In this document: piece by piece, positions 1 to 7,190 of the stretch
Layout of the letters: every line of letters begins with the position of its first letter
Position numbering within the stretch: position 1 is the stretch's first letter
Assembly (NCBI GenBank): GCA_025965735.1
Contig: JAOPWK010000332.1
Span: 1-15,641, forward strand
Direction of reading: 5' to 3'
DNA from: Frankiales bacterium
Lineage (GTDB): Bacteria; Actinomycetota; Actinomycetes; Mycobacteriales; SCTD01
DNA: 15,641 nucleotides
Made by a program: the position numbers and the translations under genes
Notes under the pieces: generated by a model
Told to the model about the DNA's origin: nothing
Seen by the model: only the letters and a program-made list of their open reading frames with translations
The model's database searches: none

Positions 1-676
1 TCTTGAAGTCCATGTTGCCGCCGACGTTCAGCTGGTACGTGCGGTCCAGGATGACGCCGCGGTCCTCGAACAGCTTGGCCATGACGCGGTGCGTGATGGT
101 CGCGCCGACCTGGCTCTTGATGTCGTCGCCGACGATCGGAACGCCTGCGGCGCGGAACTTCTCGGCCCACTCCGGCGTGCCGGCGATGAAGACCGGCAGG
201 GCGTTGACGAAGGCGACCTTGGCGTCGATGCAGCACTGCGCGTAGAACTTCGCCGCCTGCTCCGACCCGACCGGCAGGTAGCAGATCAGGACGTCGACCT
301 TGGCGTCCTTGAGCGCCTGCACGACGTCGACCGGCTCGGCGTCGGACTCCTCGATGGTCTCGCGGTAGTACTTGCCGAGGCCGTCGAGCGTGACGCCGCG
401 CTGGACGGTGACGTCCATCGGGGGCACGTCGGCGATCTTGATGGTGTTGTTCTCCGACGCGACGATCGCCTCGGACAGGTCGAAGCCGACCTTCTTGGCG
501 TCGACGTCGAACGCGGCGACGAACTCGATGTCGCGGACGTGGTAGCCGCCGAGCGCGACGTGCATCAGGCCGGGGACGCGCGCGGACGGGTCGGCGTCGC
601 GGTAGTACTCGACGCCCTGGACGAGTGACGCGGCGCAGTTGCCGACGCCGACGATGGCGACACGGACGGAACCCAT
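1..676 (-). CDS. ino1: Inositol-3-phosphate synthase, N-terminal part (runs off the left edge)
   Basis: Converts D-glucose 6-phosphate to 1D-myo-inositol 3-phosphate using NAD+. This is the committed cytoplasmic step towards phosphatidylinositol, PI mannosides and mycothiol in actinobacteria. About 225 residues are visible of the roughly 360 usual for the family, so the C-terminus lies outside the window. The protein opens with MGSVRVAIVGVGNCAASLVQ, the Rossmann glycine motif in the form typical of actinobacterial Ino1. Further in are VDVLICYLPVGSEQAAKFYA, IVGDDIKSQVGATITHR and YQLNVGGNMDF, all hallmark blocks. The ATG at 676 shares its A with the TGA stop of the upstream padR gene (TGATG), so translation is probably coupled. 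GAGGAGCG lies about 6 bases upstream of the ATG, inside padR. Synteny matches M. tuberculosis Rv0046c/Rv0047c. Confidence 0.96.
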   Translation of the reverse strand, partial: MGSVRVAIVGVGNCAASLVQGVEYYRDADPSARVPGLMHVALGGYHVRDIEFVAAFDVDAKKVGFDLSEAIVASENNTIKIADVPPMDVTVQRGVTLDGLGKYYRETIEESDAEPVDVVQALKDAKVDVLICYLPVGSEQAAKFYAQCCIDAKVAFVNALPVFIAGTPEWAEKFRAAGVPIVGDDIKSQVGATITHRVMAKLFEDRGVILDRTYQLNVGGNMDFK

Positions 677-1278
677 CAGGGCGCTCCTCTTTCAGTGGGT
701 GGGGTGGTGCGGGACAGTTCTTCTGCGGGCGCCTGGCTGGAGCGGCGCTCGGTCTCGATGAGCTCGGTGAGCCAGCGGACCTCGCGCTCGACCGACTCCA
801 GCCCGTGCTCCTGCAGCTGGAGGGTGTAGCGGTCGAGACGCGAACGGGTGCGGGCCAGCGAGGAGCGGACGCCCTCGCGCCGCTCCTCGAGCCGGGTGCG
901 ACGCCCCTCGAGGATGCGCACGCGCACCTCGGGGTCGGTCTGGCCGAAGAAGGCGAAGTGGACCCCGAAGGTCTCGTCCTCCCACGCCGACGGGCCGGCC
1001 TCGGCGAGCAGCTCGGTCAGCCGCTCCTTGCCGTCGGCCGTGAGCTTGTAGACGACCTTGCCGCGCCGGCCGGTGAGCACCGGCGCGTCGGCGACGACCT
1101 CGGCGTCCCCCTCGTCCTCGACGATCCACCCGGCGTCCCGCATGCGGCGCAGCGTCGGGTAGAGCGAGCCGTAGGAGAACGCGCGGAAGGTGCCGAGCGT
1201 GGCCTTGAGTCGGGACCGCAGCTCGTAGCCGTGCAGCGGCGACTCGTGCAGCAGGCCCAGGACGGCGAGCTCGAGCAC
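676..1278 (-). CDS. PadR-family transcriptional regulator, probably controlling itself and ino1
   Basis: A 200-residue winged-helix repressor of the PadR family. The N-terminal DNA-binding domain (about residues 1-85) has the characteristic blocks LAVLGLLHESPLHGYEL, FRAFSYGSLYPTLRRM and KVVYKLTADGKERL. Residues 95-180 form the helical C-terminal dimerisation region (VirR/PadR C type), rich in Arg and Glu. A longer reading frame runs upstream to about 1500, but I start at GTG 1278. The family begins there, a good AGGAGGA ribosome site lies 6 bases upstream, and the extra sequence would cover the promoter and operator. The last residues, TTPPTERGAP, lead into a stop that overlaps the ino1 start, making a two-gene operon. 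Position and partner match M. tuberculosis Rv0047c. The effector is unknown. Confidence 0.93.
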   Translation of the reverse strand: MLELAVLGLLHESPLHGYELRSRLKATLGTFRAFSYGSLYPTLRRMRDAGWIVEDEGDAEVVADAPVLTGRRGKVVYKLTADGKERLTELLAEAGPSAWEDETFGVHFAFFGQTDPEVRVRILEGRRTRLEERREGVRSSLARTRSRLDRYTLQLQEHGLESVEREVRWLTELIETERRSSQAPAEELSRTTPPTERGAP

Positions 1279-1312
1279 GTCGTCCTCCTCCTGCTGTCGG
1301 GGTGCTGCTGCG

Positions 1313-1337
1313 CCGATGTATCGCGGCGATACATCGG
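1313..1337. promoter_or_regulatory. Probable PadR operator: 25-bp perfect palindrome
   Basis: Two 12-base arms, CCGATGTATCGC and GCGATACATCGG, are perfect inverted copies separated by a single G. Symmetry ends exactly at both flanks. The arms contain ATGTAT/ATACAT half-sites, close to the ATGT/ACAT dyads known for PadR-family repressors. The site lies 34 bases upstream of the padR start and abuts the proposed -10 box, so it would cover the transcription start. Autorepression of padR-ino1 is the natural reading. Binding itself is inferred. Confidence 0.8.
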
Positions 1338-1367
1338 AGCGTACGTCCTGCCGCTCCCGGCGTGCAA
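1338..1367 (-). promoter_or_regulatory. Putative promoter of the padR-ino1 operon
   Basis: On the minus strand TTGCAC (1367-1362) is followed after 18 bases by TACGCT (1343-1338). This resembles a vegetative -35/-10 pair. The -10 ends where the palindromic operator begins, so a bound repressor would sit over the start of transcription. Matches are partial and no start site has been measured. Confidence 0.5.
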
Positions 1368-1489
1368 CACGACCCGGGGCGCGAGGAAGTCCCCGCTGCC
1401 CCGTCGCAGAGGTGGGCGGCCAGGACCGGCGCGGAGAAGACCCGCCGCGGCGCCGTGCAGAAGGGCCGCACGGTTCTCCACCGGCCACC

Positions 1490-1714
1490 ATCCGGCACAC
1501 CTACCGCGGCGACCTGCAGATCGACCTGGTCGCCCCGGACGGCTCGCTGTACCGCCTCAAGAGCAGCAGCAACGGGGACAGCGCCGACGACGTGGTCGCC
1601 ACGTACACGGTGAACGCCTCGTCGCAGACGGCCAACGGCACCTGGCGGCTGCAGGTGTACGACCGCTACAGCGGCGACACCGGCCGCATCGACAGCTGGG
1701 GCCTGCAGTTCTGA
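1490..1714 (+). pseudogene. Remnant of a secreted serine protease: truncated proprotein-convertase P-domain
   Basis: The 74 codons before the TGA at 1712-1714 read as the C-terminal two thirds of a P-domain (P_proprotein family). Visible blocks are IRHTYRGDLQIDLVAPDGS, YTVNASSQTANGTWRLQVYD and DTGRIDSWGLQF. In actinobacteria such domains sit at the C-terminus of secreted subtilisin- or trypsin-like peptidases. Homology stops abruptly near 1490. The first strands of the domain, the whole protease and any signal peptide are absent, and I found no continuation in the other two forward frames. An open frame extends back to an ATG at 1316, but that stretch is Arg-rich, lies across the padR promoter and does not resemble a protein. 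A strong hairpin follows the stop, as after a real gene. This looks like a 5'-deleted gene, not a short functional protein. Confidence 0.75.
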
Positions 1715-1720
1715 CCGGCA

Positions 1721-1761
1721 CGACGGACCGTCCGCGCGAGCTCTCGCCGGGCGGTCCGTCG
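1721..1761 (+). terminator. Long hairpin after the P-domain remnant, terminator-like
   Basis: The arms CGACGGACCG (1721-1730) and CGGTCCGTCG (1752-1761) pair perfectly. The stem continues through 1731-1734/1748-1751 with one G-U pair. After one bulged base the loop pairs again (GCGAG 1736-1740 with CTCGC 1743-1747). It begins 7 bases after the remnant's stop codon. There is no T-tract, which is usual for actinobacterial hairpin terminators. The distal arm runs into the region where the -35 of the DUF5318 promoter would lie. Confidence 0.65.
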
Positions 1762-1766
1762 CGTCG

Positions 1767-1772
1767 TACCGT
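1767..1772 (+). promoter_or_regulatory. -10 box TACCGT for leaderless transcription of the DUF5318 gene
   Basis: TACCGT fits the actinobacterial TANNNT -10 consensus and is followed by exactly 6 bases and then the GTG start at 1779. This would put the transcription start at the first base of the start codon. No Shine-Dalgarno sequence is present. The same 13 bases, CGTCGCGGGGTGC, recur at the start of the gene at 7191. Confidence 0.5.
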
Positions 1773-1778
1773 CGCGGG

Positions 1779-2189
1779 GTGCGCAAGCGCGACGTCGTCG
1801 ACCACGCCCTCGTGCGCCGCGCCCTGCTGCGCTCGCTGTTCGGCGGCGGGCTGTTCACGACCACCTCGTCCTACGACGTCTGCGACGCGAGCGTCTTCCT
1901 CATGCGGGCCGCAGAGGCGTACGGCGGGCAGACCGAGCGCACCTGCCCGATCTGCCGCAAGGAGCGGCTCTGGGAGGTCAGCTGGGTGTACGGCGACGAC
2001 ATCGGCGACTACTCCGGCAGCGCCCGCAACGAGGCGCAGCTGGAGGCGCTGGCCAGGACCTTTCCGGACTTCGCGGTGCACGAGGTCGAGGTGTGCCAGG
2101 GCTGCGGCTGGAACCACCTGGTCCGCAGCTACCGGACCGGGACGCCCGGCTCAGCTCCAGCCCGCCGCGCCCGCCGCGGAACCGCCTGA
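1779..2189 (+). CDS. DUF5318 zinc-ribbon-like protein, function unknown
   Basis: A 136-residue soluble protein of the actinobacterial DUF5318 family (M. tuberculosis Rv0049 by position and length). Two cysteine pairs, CPIC (56-59) and CQGC (106-109), could form a zinc ribbon. The second pair is followed by the family signature GWNHLVRSY. The N-terminus, MRKRDVVDHALVRRALLRSL, is basic and helical, and the last 16 residues are Arg/Ala-rich and probably disordered. It has no membrane segment or signal peptide. The GTG start is preceded by a -10-like box at leaderless distance. It sits directly upstream of the class A penicillin-binding protein, an arrangement kept in several actinobacteria, so a link to cell-wall growth is plausible but unproven. 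Confidence 0.85.
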   Translation: MRKRDVVDHALVRRALLRSLFGGGLFTTTSSYDVCDASVFLMRAAEAYGGQTERTCPICRKERLWEVSWVYGDDIGDYSGSARNEAQLEALARTFPDFAVHEVEVCQGCGWNHLVRSYRTGTPGSAPARRARRGTA

Positions 2190-2224
2190 CACGGGCCACA
2201 CGCGGGATGAGCGACCATGGAGGC

Positions 2225-4357
2225 ATGGGGCGTAGGACGAACATCCGCTGGAAGCGGCTGCTGCTGCTGGGGAGCGCCGGCTCGGTGCTCGGCGTCGCGC
2301 TGCTGGTCGGCGTCGGCTACGCCATCACCGACGTGCCGGAGCCGAACGCGAGTGCCACCGCGACGGCGACGCGCATCCTCTACGCCGACCGCTCCGAGAT
2401 GGGACGCGTCGGCGAGCAGAACCGCATCCCGGTCGAGCTGGCCGAGGTGCCCGAGGACGTGCAGCGGGCCGTGCTGTCGGCAGAGGACCGGGGGCACTAC
2501 ACGAACCCGGGCATCAACCCCAAGGGCATCGCCCGCGCGCTGTTCGCCAACGTGCGCGGCGGCGGCGTGGAGCAGGGCGGCTCGAGCATTACGCAGCAGT
2601 ACGCCAAGAACGCCTTCCTGACCCAGGACCGCACCTTCCGGCGCAAGATCCAAGAGGTCTTCATCGCGCTGAAGATGTCGCGCACGGTCGAGAAGGACCA
2701 GATCCTCGAGGACTACCTGAACACGATCTACTTCGGGCGGCAGGCCTCCGGCATCGAGGTCGCCTCGCAGACGTACTTCAACCGCAAGGCCAGCGAGCTC
2801 TCGCTCGCGCAGGGCGCGGTGCTCGCGGCCAGCATCAAGTCGCCGGCGTCGCTGGACCCGGAGAAGCACCCGGAGGAGGCCAAGCGCCGCTGGGAGTACG
2901 TCCTCGACGGGATGGTGAGGCAGGGCTGGCTGACCGAGGCAGAGCGGGCGCAGCAGGTCTACCCCGCCGTCGCCGCGATCGGCGCGGGCAAGCGGAACAA
3001 CGACCTGTCCGGGCCGAAGGGCTACGTCATCCAGGCGGTGCTCGAGGAGCTCGCCGACCGCGGCTTCCCGGAGGACGAGCTGGCCTCCGGCGGCCTGGTC
3101 GTGACGACCACCATCCGCAAGGCCGCGCAGGAGGCCGCCATCGCCGCGGTCCAGGACGTCACCGGTGACAAGCCCGGCGACGATGACCTGCAGGGCGCGC
3201 TGGTGTCGGTGAAGCCGGGCACCGGCGAGGTCTTCGCGTACTACGGCGGCGCCACCGGCACCGGGTTCGACTTCGCCAACCAGGGCGCGGGCCGGCAGCC
3301 GGGCTCGTCGTTCAAGCCGTACGTGCTCGCCACCGCGCTGGAGCAGGGCATGAGCCTGCGCACCCGGCTGGACGGCAACAACGAGAAGGACTTCCCGGGC
3401 ATCCCGGAGCCGATCGAGAACTTCGGCGGCGAGAGCTACGGGCGCGTCGACCTCATCGAGGCCACGCAGCGCTCGATCAACACCGCCTACTTCGAGCTCG
3501 GGCTCGAGGTCGGGCCGAAGGCCGTCGCCGAGCTGGCGCACAAGGCCGGCATCCCCGAGGAGGTCAAGCTCCAGCAGCCCGACGGCACCGTCGAGGGCGG
3601 CATCGCGCTCGGCAAGTACGAGGTGCACGTCATCGACCAGGCCGCCGGCTTCGCGACCTTCGCCAACGGAGGCGTCCCGGTGGAGCCGTTCCTCGTGCGC
3701 GCGGTCGAGGACAGCAAGAAGGAGCAGGTGTACAGCGCGAAGGTGCGGATCGGCGAGCGGGCGTTCAGCGAGGACGTCGCCGCGGACGCGACCTTCGCCA
3801 TGCAGGCCGTGGTGGAGCGCGGCACCGGCCGCGGCGCGCGCCTGGACGACCGGCGGCCGGTCGCCGGCAAGACGGGGACGTCGCAGAAGAACAGGGACGC
3901 CTGGTTCGTCGGCTACACGCCGCAGCTGTCGACCGCGGTGTGGCTCGGCTACGCGCAGCCGAAGACGATCACGATCGACGGCGTGGAGGCCACCGGCGGT
4001 GGCTTCTCGACCCGCATCTGGAAGGCCTACAACGAGGTCGCCCACGAGGGCCAGCCCGAGGAGGACTTCCCGGAGCCGGCGAACGTCGGGCAGCGCCGGA
4101 ACGTCGACAACGGCGAGGACACCGACGGCGACAGCGAGCCGGCGCCCCGTCCCCGTCGGACCCGACGCAGCGTCACCCCGGCACCCGACGCCGACAGCTC
4201 GCAGGCGCCCTCCGAGGAGGAGCCCGCGGAGGAGGAGTCCGACGCGCCGGCGGACCCGCCGCGGACCCAGGCTCCGCCGCCTCAGCCGCCCCGGGAGACC
4301 CAGGCTCCTCCTCCCCCGCCGGGCGAGGAGCCGGACCCGCAGCCGACCACTGGCTGA
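2225..4357 (+). CDS. ponA: Class A penicillin-binding protein (bifunctional transglycosylase/transpeptidase)
   Basis: Polymerises lipid II into glycan strands and cross-links the peptides at the outer membrane face. In the 710-residue product, a short basic N-terminus and one membrane anchor (about 10-34) precede the GT51 domain. That domain shows the catalytic EDRGHY motif (E87), GGSSITQQYAKN (118-129) and LEDYLNTIYFGR. The transpeptidase domain has SSFK (nucleophile S361, K364), SIN (417-419) and KTGT (549-552). All three motifs are intact, so the enzyme should bind beta-lactams. From about residue 620 an acidic then Pro-rich, probably extracellular tail replaces any PASTA domain. The start is uncertain: ATG 2225 has GGAGG only one base upstream, and in-frame ATG 2207 would add six residues. 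Position equals M. tuberculosis ponA1 (Rv0050). Confidence 0.95.
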   Translation: MGRRTNIRWKRLLLLGSAGSVLGVALLVGVGYAITDVPEPNASATATATRILYADRSEMGRVGEQNRIPVELAEVPEDVQRAVLSAEDRGHYTNPGINPKGIARALFANVRGGGVEQGGSSITQQYAKNAFLTQDRTFRRKIQEVFIALKMSRTVEKDQILEDYLNTIYFGRQASGIEVASQTYFNRKASELSLAQGAVLAASIKSPASLDPEKHPEEAKRRWEYVLDGMVRQGWLTEAERAQQVYPAVAAIGAGKRNNDLSGPKGYVIQAVLEELADRGFPEDELASGGLVVTTTIRKAAQEAAIAAVQDVTGDKPGDDDLQGALVSVKPGTGEVFAYYGGATGTGFDFANQGAGRQPGSSFKPYVLATALEQGMSLRTRLDGNNEKDFPGIPEPIENFGGESYGRVDLIEATQRSINTAYFELGLEVGPKAVAELAHKAGIPEEVKLQQPDGTVEGGIALGKYEVHVIDQAAGFATFANGGVPVEPFLVRAVEDSKKEQVYSAKVRIGERAFSEDVAADATFAMQAVVERGTGRGARLDDRRPVAGKTGTSQKNRDAWFVGYTPQLSTAVWLGYAQPKTITIDGVEATGGGFSTRIWKAYNEVAHEGQPEEDFPEPANVGQRRNVDNGEDTDGDSEPAPRPRRTRRSVTPAPDADSSQAPSEEEPAEEESDAPADPPRTQAPPPQPPRETQAPPPPPGEEPDPQPTTG

Positions 4358-4373
4358 TGGCAGAGTCCTCGCC

Positions 4374-5999
4374 GTGAGCGCCGCCCCTCCTCCGCCGCGC
4401 GTGGACCTGACCGCCGACCCCACCTCGGGGCCGGAGCGCCCCGGCGGCCTGGTGCTGCCGTCGCAGGACGACCCGGTCGTGGCCGGGACGACGGAGGCGA
4501 TCGGCGGCCCGCCCGGACGGCACGCCCTGCTCGGCGAGCGGCGCTTCTGGACGCCGCTGCGCTGGCTGGTCCTGCTCACGCTGGTCACCAGCCTGTTCGG
4601 CTGGTGGCAGAAGTCGCCCTGCCGCGTGCACGCGTGGGTGGACGAGTACCAGTACACCCGCGGCTGCTACACCGACGTGTTCGCCCTCTACTTCGCCGAG
4701 CGGCTGAACGAGGGCAAGACGCCGTACGCCGAGCACCCGGTGGAGTACCCGGTCGTCATCGGCGGCGTGATGCAGCTGGCCGCCAAGACGGTCGAGGTGA
4801 TCGAGCCCGACCTTGACGAGAGGCCGCGCCGCTTCTACGACGTCACCTGGCTGATCCTGACGGCGTGCGCCCTGGTGGTCGTCGTGACGACCGCGCGGCT
4901 GGCCGGTCGGCGCAGGCCGTGGGACGCCGCCATCTTCGCCACGGCGCCGCTGCTCGTCCTGCACGGGACGACGAACTGGGACCTCGTGGCGATGGCGCTG
5001 GCGGGCCTGGGTCTCGTGCAGTGGTCGCGCCGGCACCCGCTCGCCGCCGGTGTCCTTCTCGGCCTGGCGACCGCCACCAAGCTCTACCCGGTGCTGTTCC
5101 TCGTGCCGCTGTTCGCTCTCTGCCTGCGCGCCAAGCAGCTCAAGGCCTTCGCCGTCACGGCCGTCGCCATGCTGCTCACCCCGGTGCTGGTCAGCCTGCC
5201 CGTCTACCTGACGAGCCCCTCCTTCGCCGACGTCGGCGGGACGCAGACCCAGGTGGCGGCCTCACCGCTCGACCGGCTCAGTGACGAGGGGCTGGTGCGC
5301 GCGCTGTCGCCCAAGGTGGAGACGTTCGGCCCGGACGGCGCACCCGTCGTCGGCGTCAACGCGGCGTACCGCTTCTTCCAGCTCAACACCACGCGCCCGG
5401 CCGACTGGGACTCCGGCTGGCGCGTGCTGGAGAAGGTGATCGGCCACCCGCTCGACCAGGGTCTTGCGCCCGGTGAGGCGCCGCACGCGCTCAACCGCGG
5501 CGTCGCCCTGTCGTTCCTGTTCTGCCTGGCCCTGATCGTGCTGCTCGCGCTGAAGGCCCCGCGCCGGCCGCGGCTGATGCAGCTGCTGTTCCTGACGGTC
5601 GTCGCGTTCCTCATGACCAACAAGGTGTGGAGCCCGCAGTTCTCCATCTGGCTCGTGCCGCTCGCCTTGCTCGCTCGGCCTCGCTGGCGGCCGCTGCTCG
5701 CCTGGCAGGCCGCCGAGGCGATGGTGCTGCTGACGCGCTTCTACTTCTTCGTGCGCAACAGCGACCCGAACGGCCAGAAGGGCATCGGGGACTGGTGGTT
5801 CATCACGGCGCTGGGCCTGCGCAACGCCGCACTGCTCGTGGTCGTCGCCTTCGTGGTGCGCGACGTGCTGGCGCCGGAGAAGGACGTCGTGCGCGAGGGA
5901 GGGGTGGACGACCCGGCGGGCGGCGTGCTGGACGAGGCGCCGGACCGGGAGGCGTCCTGGGTCGGACGCCCGCTCGATCGCCGGCTTGTCAAGGCATGA
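4374..5999 (+). CDS. DUF2029/GT87-type polyprenyl-phosphate-mannose mannosyltransferase
   Basis: A 541-residue polytopic GT-C glycosyltransferase, expected to move mannose from polyprenyl-phosphate-mannose to an envelope acceptor on the outer face. A roughly 55-residue Pro/Gly-rich cytoplasmic N-terminus precedes the first membrane segment (about 62-78). The following loop has the family pattern YTDVFALYFAERLNEGKTPY and EYPVVIGG. Further on are TTNWDLVAMALAG (199-211) and GLATATKLYPVLFLVPL. Many hydrophobic segments follow, and the C-terminal 50 residues are charged and cytoplasmic. Start: GTG 4374 lies 16 bases after the penicillin-binding protein stop, with only a weak upstream purine stretch. 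An open frame upstream lies inside that gene and is ignored. The stop overlaps the next start (ATGA), so the two are translationally coupled. Synteny matches M. tuberculosis Rv0051. Confidence 0.88.
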   Translation: MSAAPPPPRVDLTADPTSGPERPGGLVLPSQDDPVVAGTTEAIGGPPGRHALLGERRFWTPLRWLVLLTLVTSLFGWWQKSPCRVHAWVDEYQYTRGCYTDVFALYFAERLNEGKTPYAEHPVEYPVVIGGVMQLAAKTVEVIEPDLDERPRRFYDVTWLILTACALVVVVTTARLAGRRRPWDAAIFATAPLLVLHGTTNWDLVAMALAGLGLVQWSRRHPLAAGVLLGLATATKLYPVLFLVPLFALCLRAKQLKAFAVTAVAMLLTPVLVSLPVYLTSPSFADVGGTQTQVAASPLDRLSDEGLVRALSPKVETFGPDGAPVVGVNAAYRFFQLNTTRPADWDSGWRVLEKVIGHPLDQGLAPGEAPHALNRGVALSFLFCLALIVLLALKAPRRPRLMQLLFLTVVAFLMTNKVWSPQFSIWLVPLALLARPRWRPLLAWQAAEAMVLLTRFYFFVRNSDPNGQKGIGDWWFITALGLRNAALLVVVAFVVRDVLAPEKDVVREGGVDDPAGGVLDEAPDREASWVGRPLDRRLVKA

Positions 6000-7147
6000 C
6001 GGCGCAGCTCGACGCCCCGGCGCACCTGGCTGATCCACCGTCCGGCCGTAGGGGCGCGGACCTGGCGGCCGTCGGCGTATGGGTCGCGTCCCGCATCGCC
6101 GTCGCCGTGCTCAGCATCGGCGGCGCGTGGACGCTGTCCGGCGCGCAGGCCGGGCAGGTCGAGGGATTCCTGCAGCGGTGGGACCGCTGGGACGTGGGGC
6201 TGTTCCGCAAGGTCGCCGAGTTCGGCTACCAGGGCTACCCCGACCTCTATCCCGACCGCGGCATCGAGGCGTTCTTCCCGGGCGCCCCCCTCGTGCTGCG
6301 AGTCCTGCACCTGGTCGTGCCGAACTGGACCGCTGCCGGCCTGCTGATGTCGCTGATCGCCGGCGCGTTCGCCTCCGTCGCGTTGTCGCGCCTGGCCGCG
6401 CTCGAGGGGGTCTCCGGCTCGCGGGCGGTGCTCTACCTGGTGCTGTCTCCGTACGCCGTGTTCCTGTTCGCCGGGTACTCCGAGGCGCTGTTCCTCGCCT
6501 TCGCCCTGTGGGGCTGGCTGCTGGCGCGCCAGGACCGGTGGGTGGCCGCGTCCCTGCTCGTCGCCGCTGCGTCCACCGTCCGCGTGAGCGGGCTGTTCCT
6601 CGCCTGCGGTCTGGTCGTGCAGTACGCGGTCGCGCACCGGTTCCGCCCGCGCTGGGACGCCGCCGCCCTGGCCGCGCCGTTCCTCGCCATCGGGGCCTAC
6701 TTCGCCTACCTGCACGCGATCACCGGCGACTGGCTGCGCTGGTCGCACGCGCAGGAGGAGGGCTGGGGCCGCCGCTTCACCCACCCGGTCGAGTCGTTCC
6801 GCACCACCTTCAACGCCGCGCGCGACCCGGGCGGTGCTGCGGACTTCGTGTGGTCGTTCCGCGCCGAGATCGGGGCGGTGGTCATCGGCGTCGCGCTGGT
6901 CGTCGTGCTGCTCGTGCTGAGGCGCTTCGGCGAGGCCACCTACATCGCCCTGTCCGTGACGGCGCTGGCCACCTCGACCTACTACCTCTCGGTCGCGCGC
7001 GCGACCTTGCTGTGGTTCCCGCTGTTCCTGCTGATCGCGGCGGCGGCCAAGCGGTGGGGCTGGGTGCACACCGCCTACGTCGCGGTCTGCGCCCCGGTGA
7101 TGGCGTTGCTGGTGATCACGTTCTCGTCCGGCCGCTGGGTCGGCTGA
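5996..7147 (+). CDS. PIG-V-family GT-C mannosyltransferase (first copy, short form)
   Basis: A 383-residue polytopic membrane protein of the PIG-V/GPI mannosyltransferase 2 family. The first outer loop carries RWDRWDVGLFRKVAEFGY, which includes the expected acidic residue (D66) of GT-C enzymes. FFPGAPLVLR and YSEALFLAFALWGWLLAR follow, corresponding to the FFP and YTE/SLFLA blocks of the family. Its N-terminus is short (about 20 residues before the first membrane segment), unlike the two related genes downstream. It starts at the ATG overlapping the stop of the DUF2029 gene by four bases, so it belongs to that transcription unit. Donor is probably a polyprenyl-linked sugar. The acceptor cannot be deduced. 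Confidence 0.88.
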   Translation: MTAQLDAPAHLADPPSGRRGADLAAVGVWVASRIAVAVLSIGGAWTLSGAQAGQVEGFLQRWDRWDVGLFRKVAEFGYQGYPDLYPDRGIEAFFPGAPLVLRVLHLVVPNWTAAGLLMSLIAGAFASVALSRLAALEGVSGSRAVLYLVLSPYAVFLFAGYSEALFLAFALWGWLLARQDRWVAASLLVAAASTVRVSGLFLACGLVVQYAVAHRFRPRWDAAALAAPFLAIGAYFAYLHAITGDWLRWSHAQEEGWGRRFTHPVESFRTTFNAARDPGGAADFVWSFRAEIGAVVIGVALVVVLLVLRRFGEATYIALSVTALATSTYYLSVARATLLWFPLFLLIAAAAKRWGWVHTAYVAVCAPVMALLVITFSSGRWVG

Positions 7148-7178
7148 GGCGCACTCCACGGATCGAGACGCTTGCCGC

Positions 7179-7184
7179 TAGCGT
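7179..7184 (+). promoter_or_regulatory. -10 box TAGCGT for leaderless transcription of the second PIG-V gene
   Basis: TAGCGT is followed by 6 bases (CGCGGG) and the GTG start at 7191. It lies in the 43-base gap after the first PIG-V gene. No Shine-Dalgarno sequence and no clear -35 are visible. Confidence 0.5.
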
Positions 7185-7190
7185 CGCGGG

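Noticed and set aside
1279..1500. N-terminal extension of PadR to an upstream start
   Set aside because: It would put the promoter and palindromic operator inside the coding sequence, and the extra 74 residues do not resemble PadR proteins.
625..2235. 536-codon plus-strand frame spanning padR, the promoter and the DUF5318 gene
   Set aside because: It runs across unrelated elements and is antisense to padR; no domain is recognisable.
4200..4357. Proline-rich repeats at the end of the penicillin-binding protein as a new domain
   Set aside because: Acidic and Pro-rich disordered tails are common in actinobacterial class A enzymes; the short QAPPP-like units are not regular enough to call a repeat domain.
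2129..4657. 842-codon open frame on the minus strand opposite the penicillin-binding protein
   Set aside because: Its translation is low-complexity Arg/Ala/Leu/Gly text with no recognisable family. Such frames are expected opposite GC-rich genes with G/C third positions.
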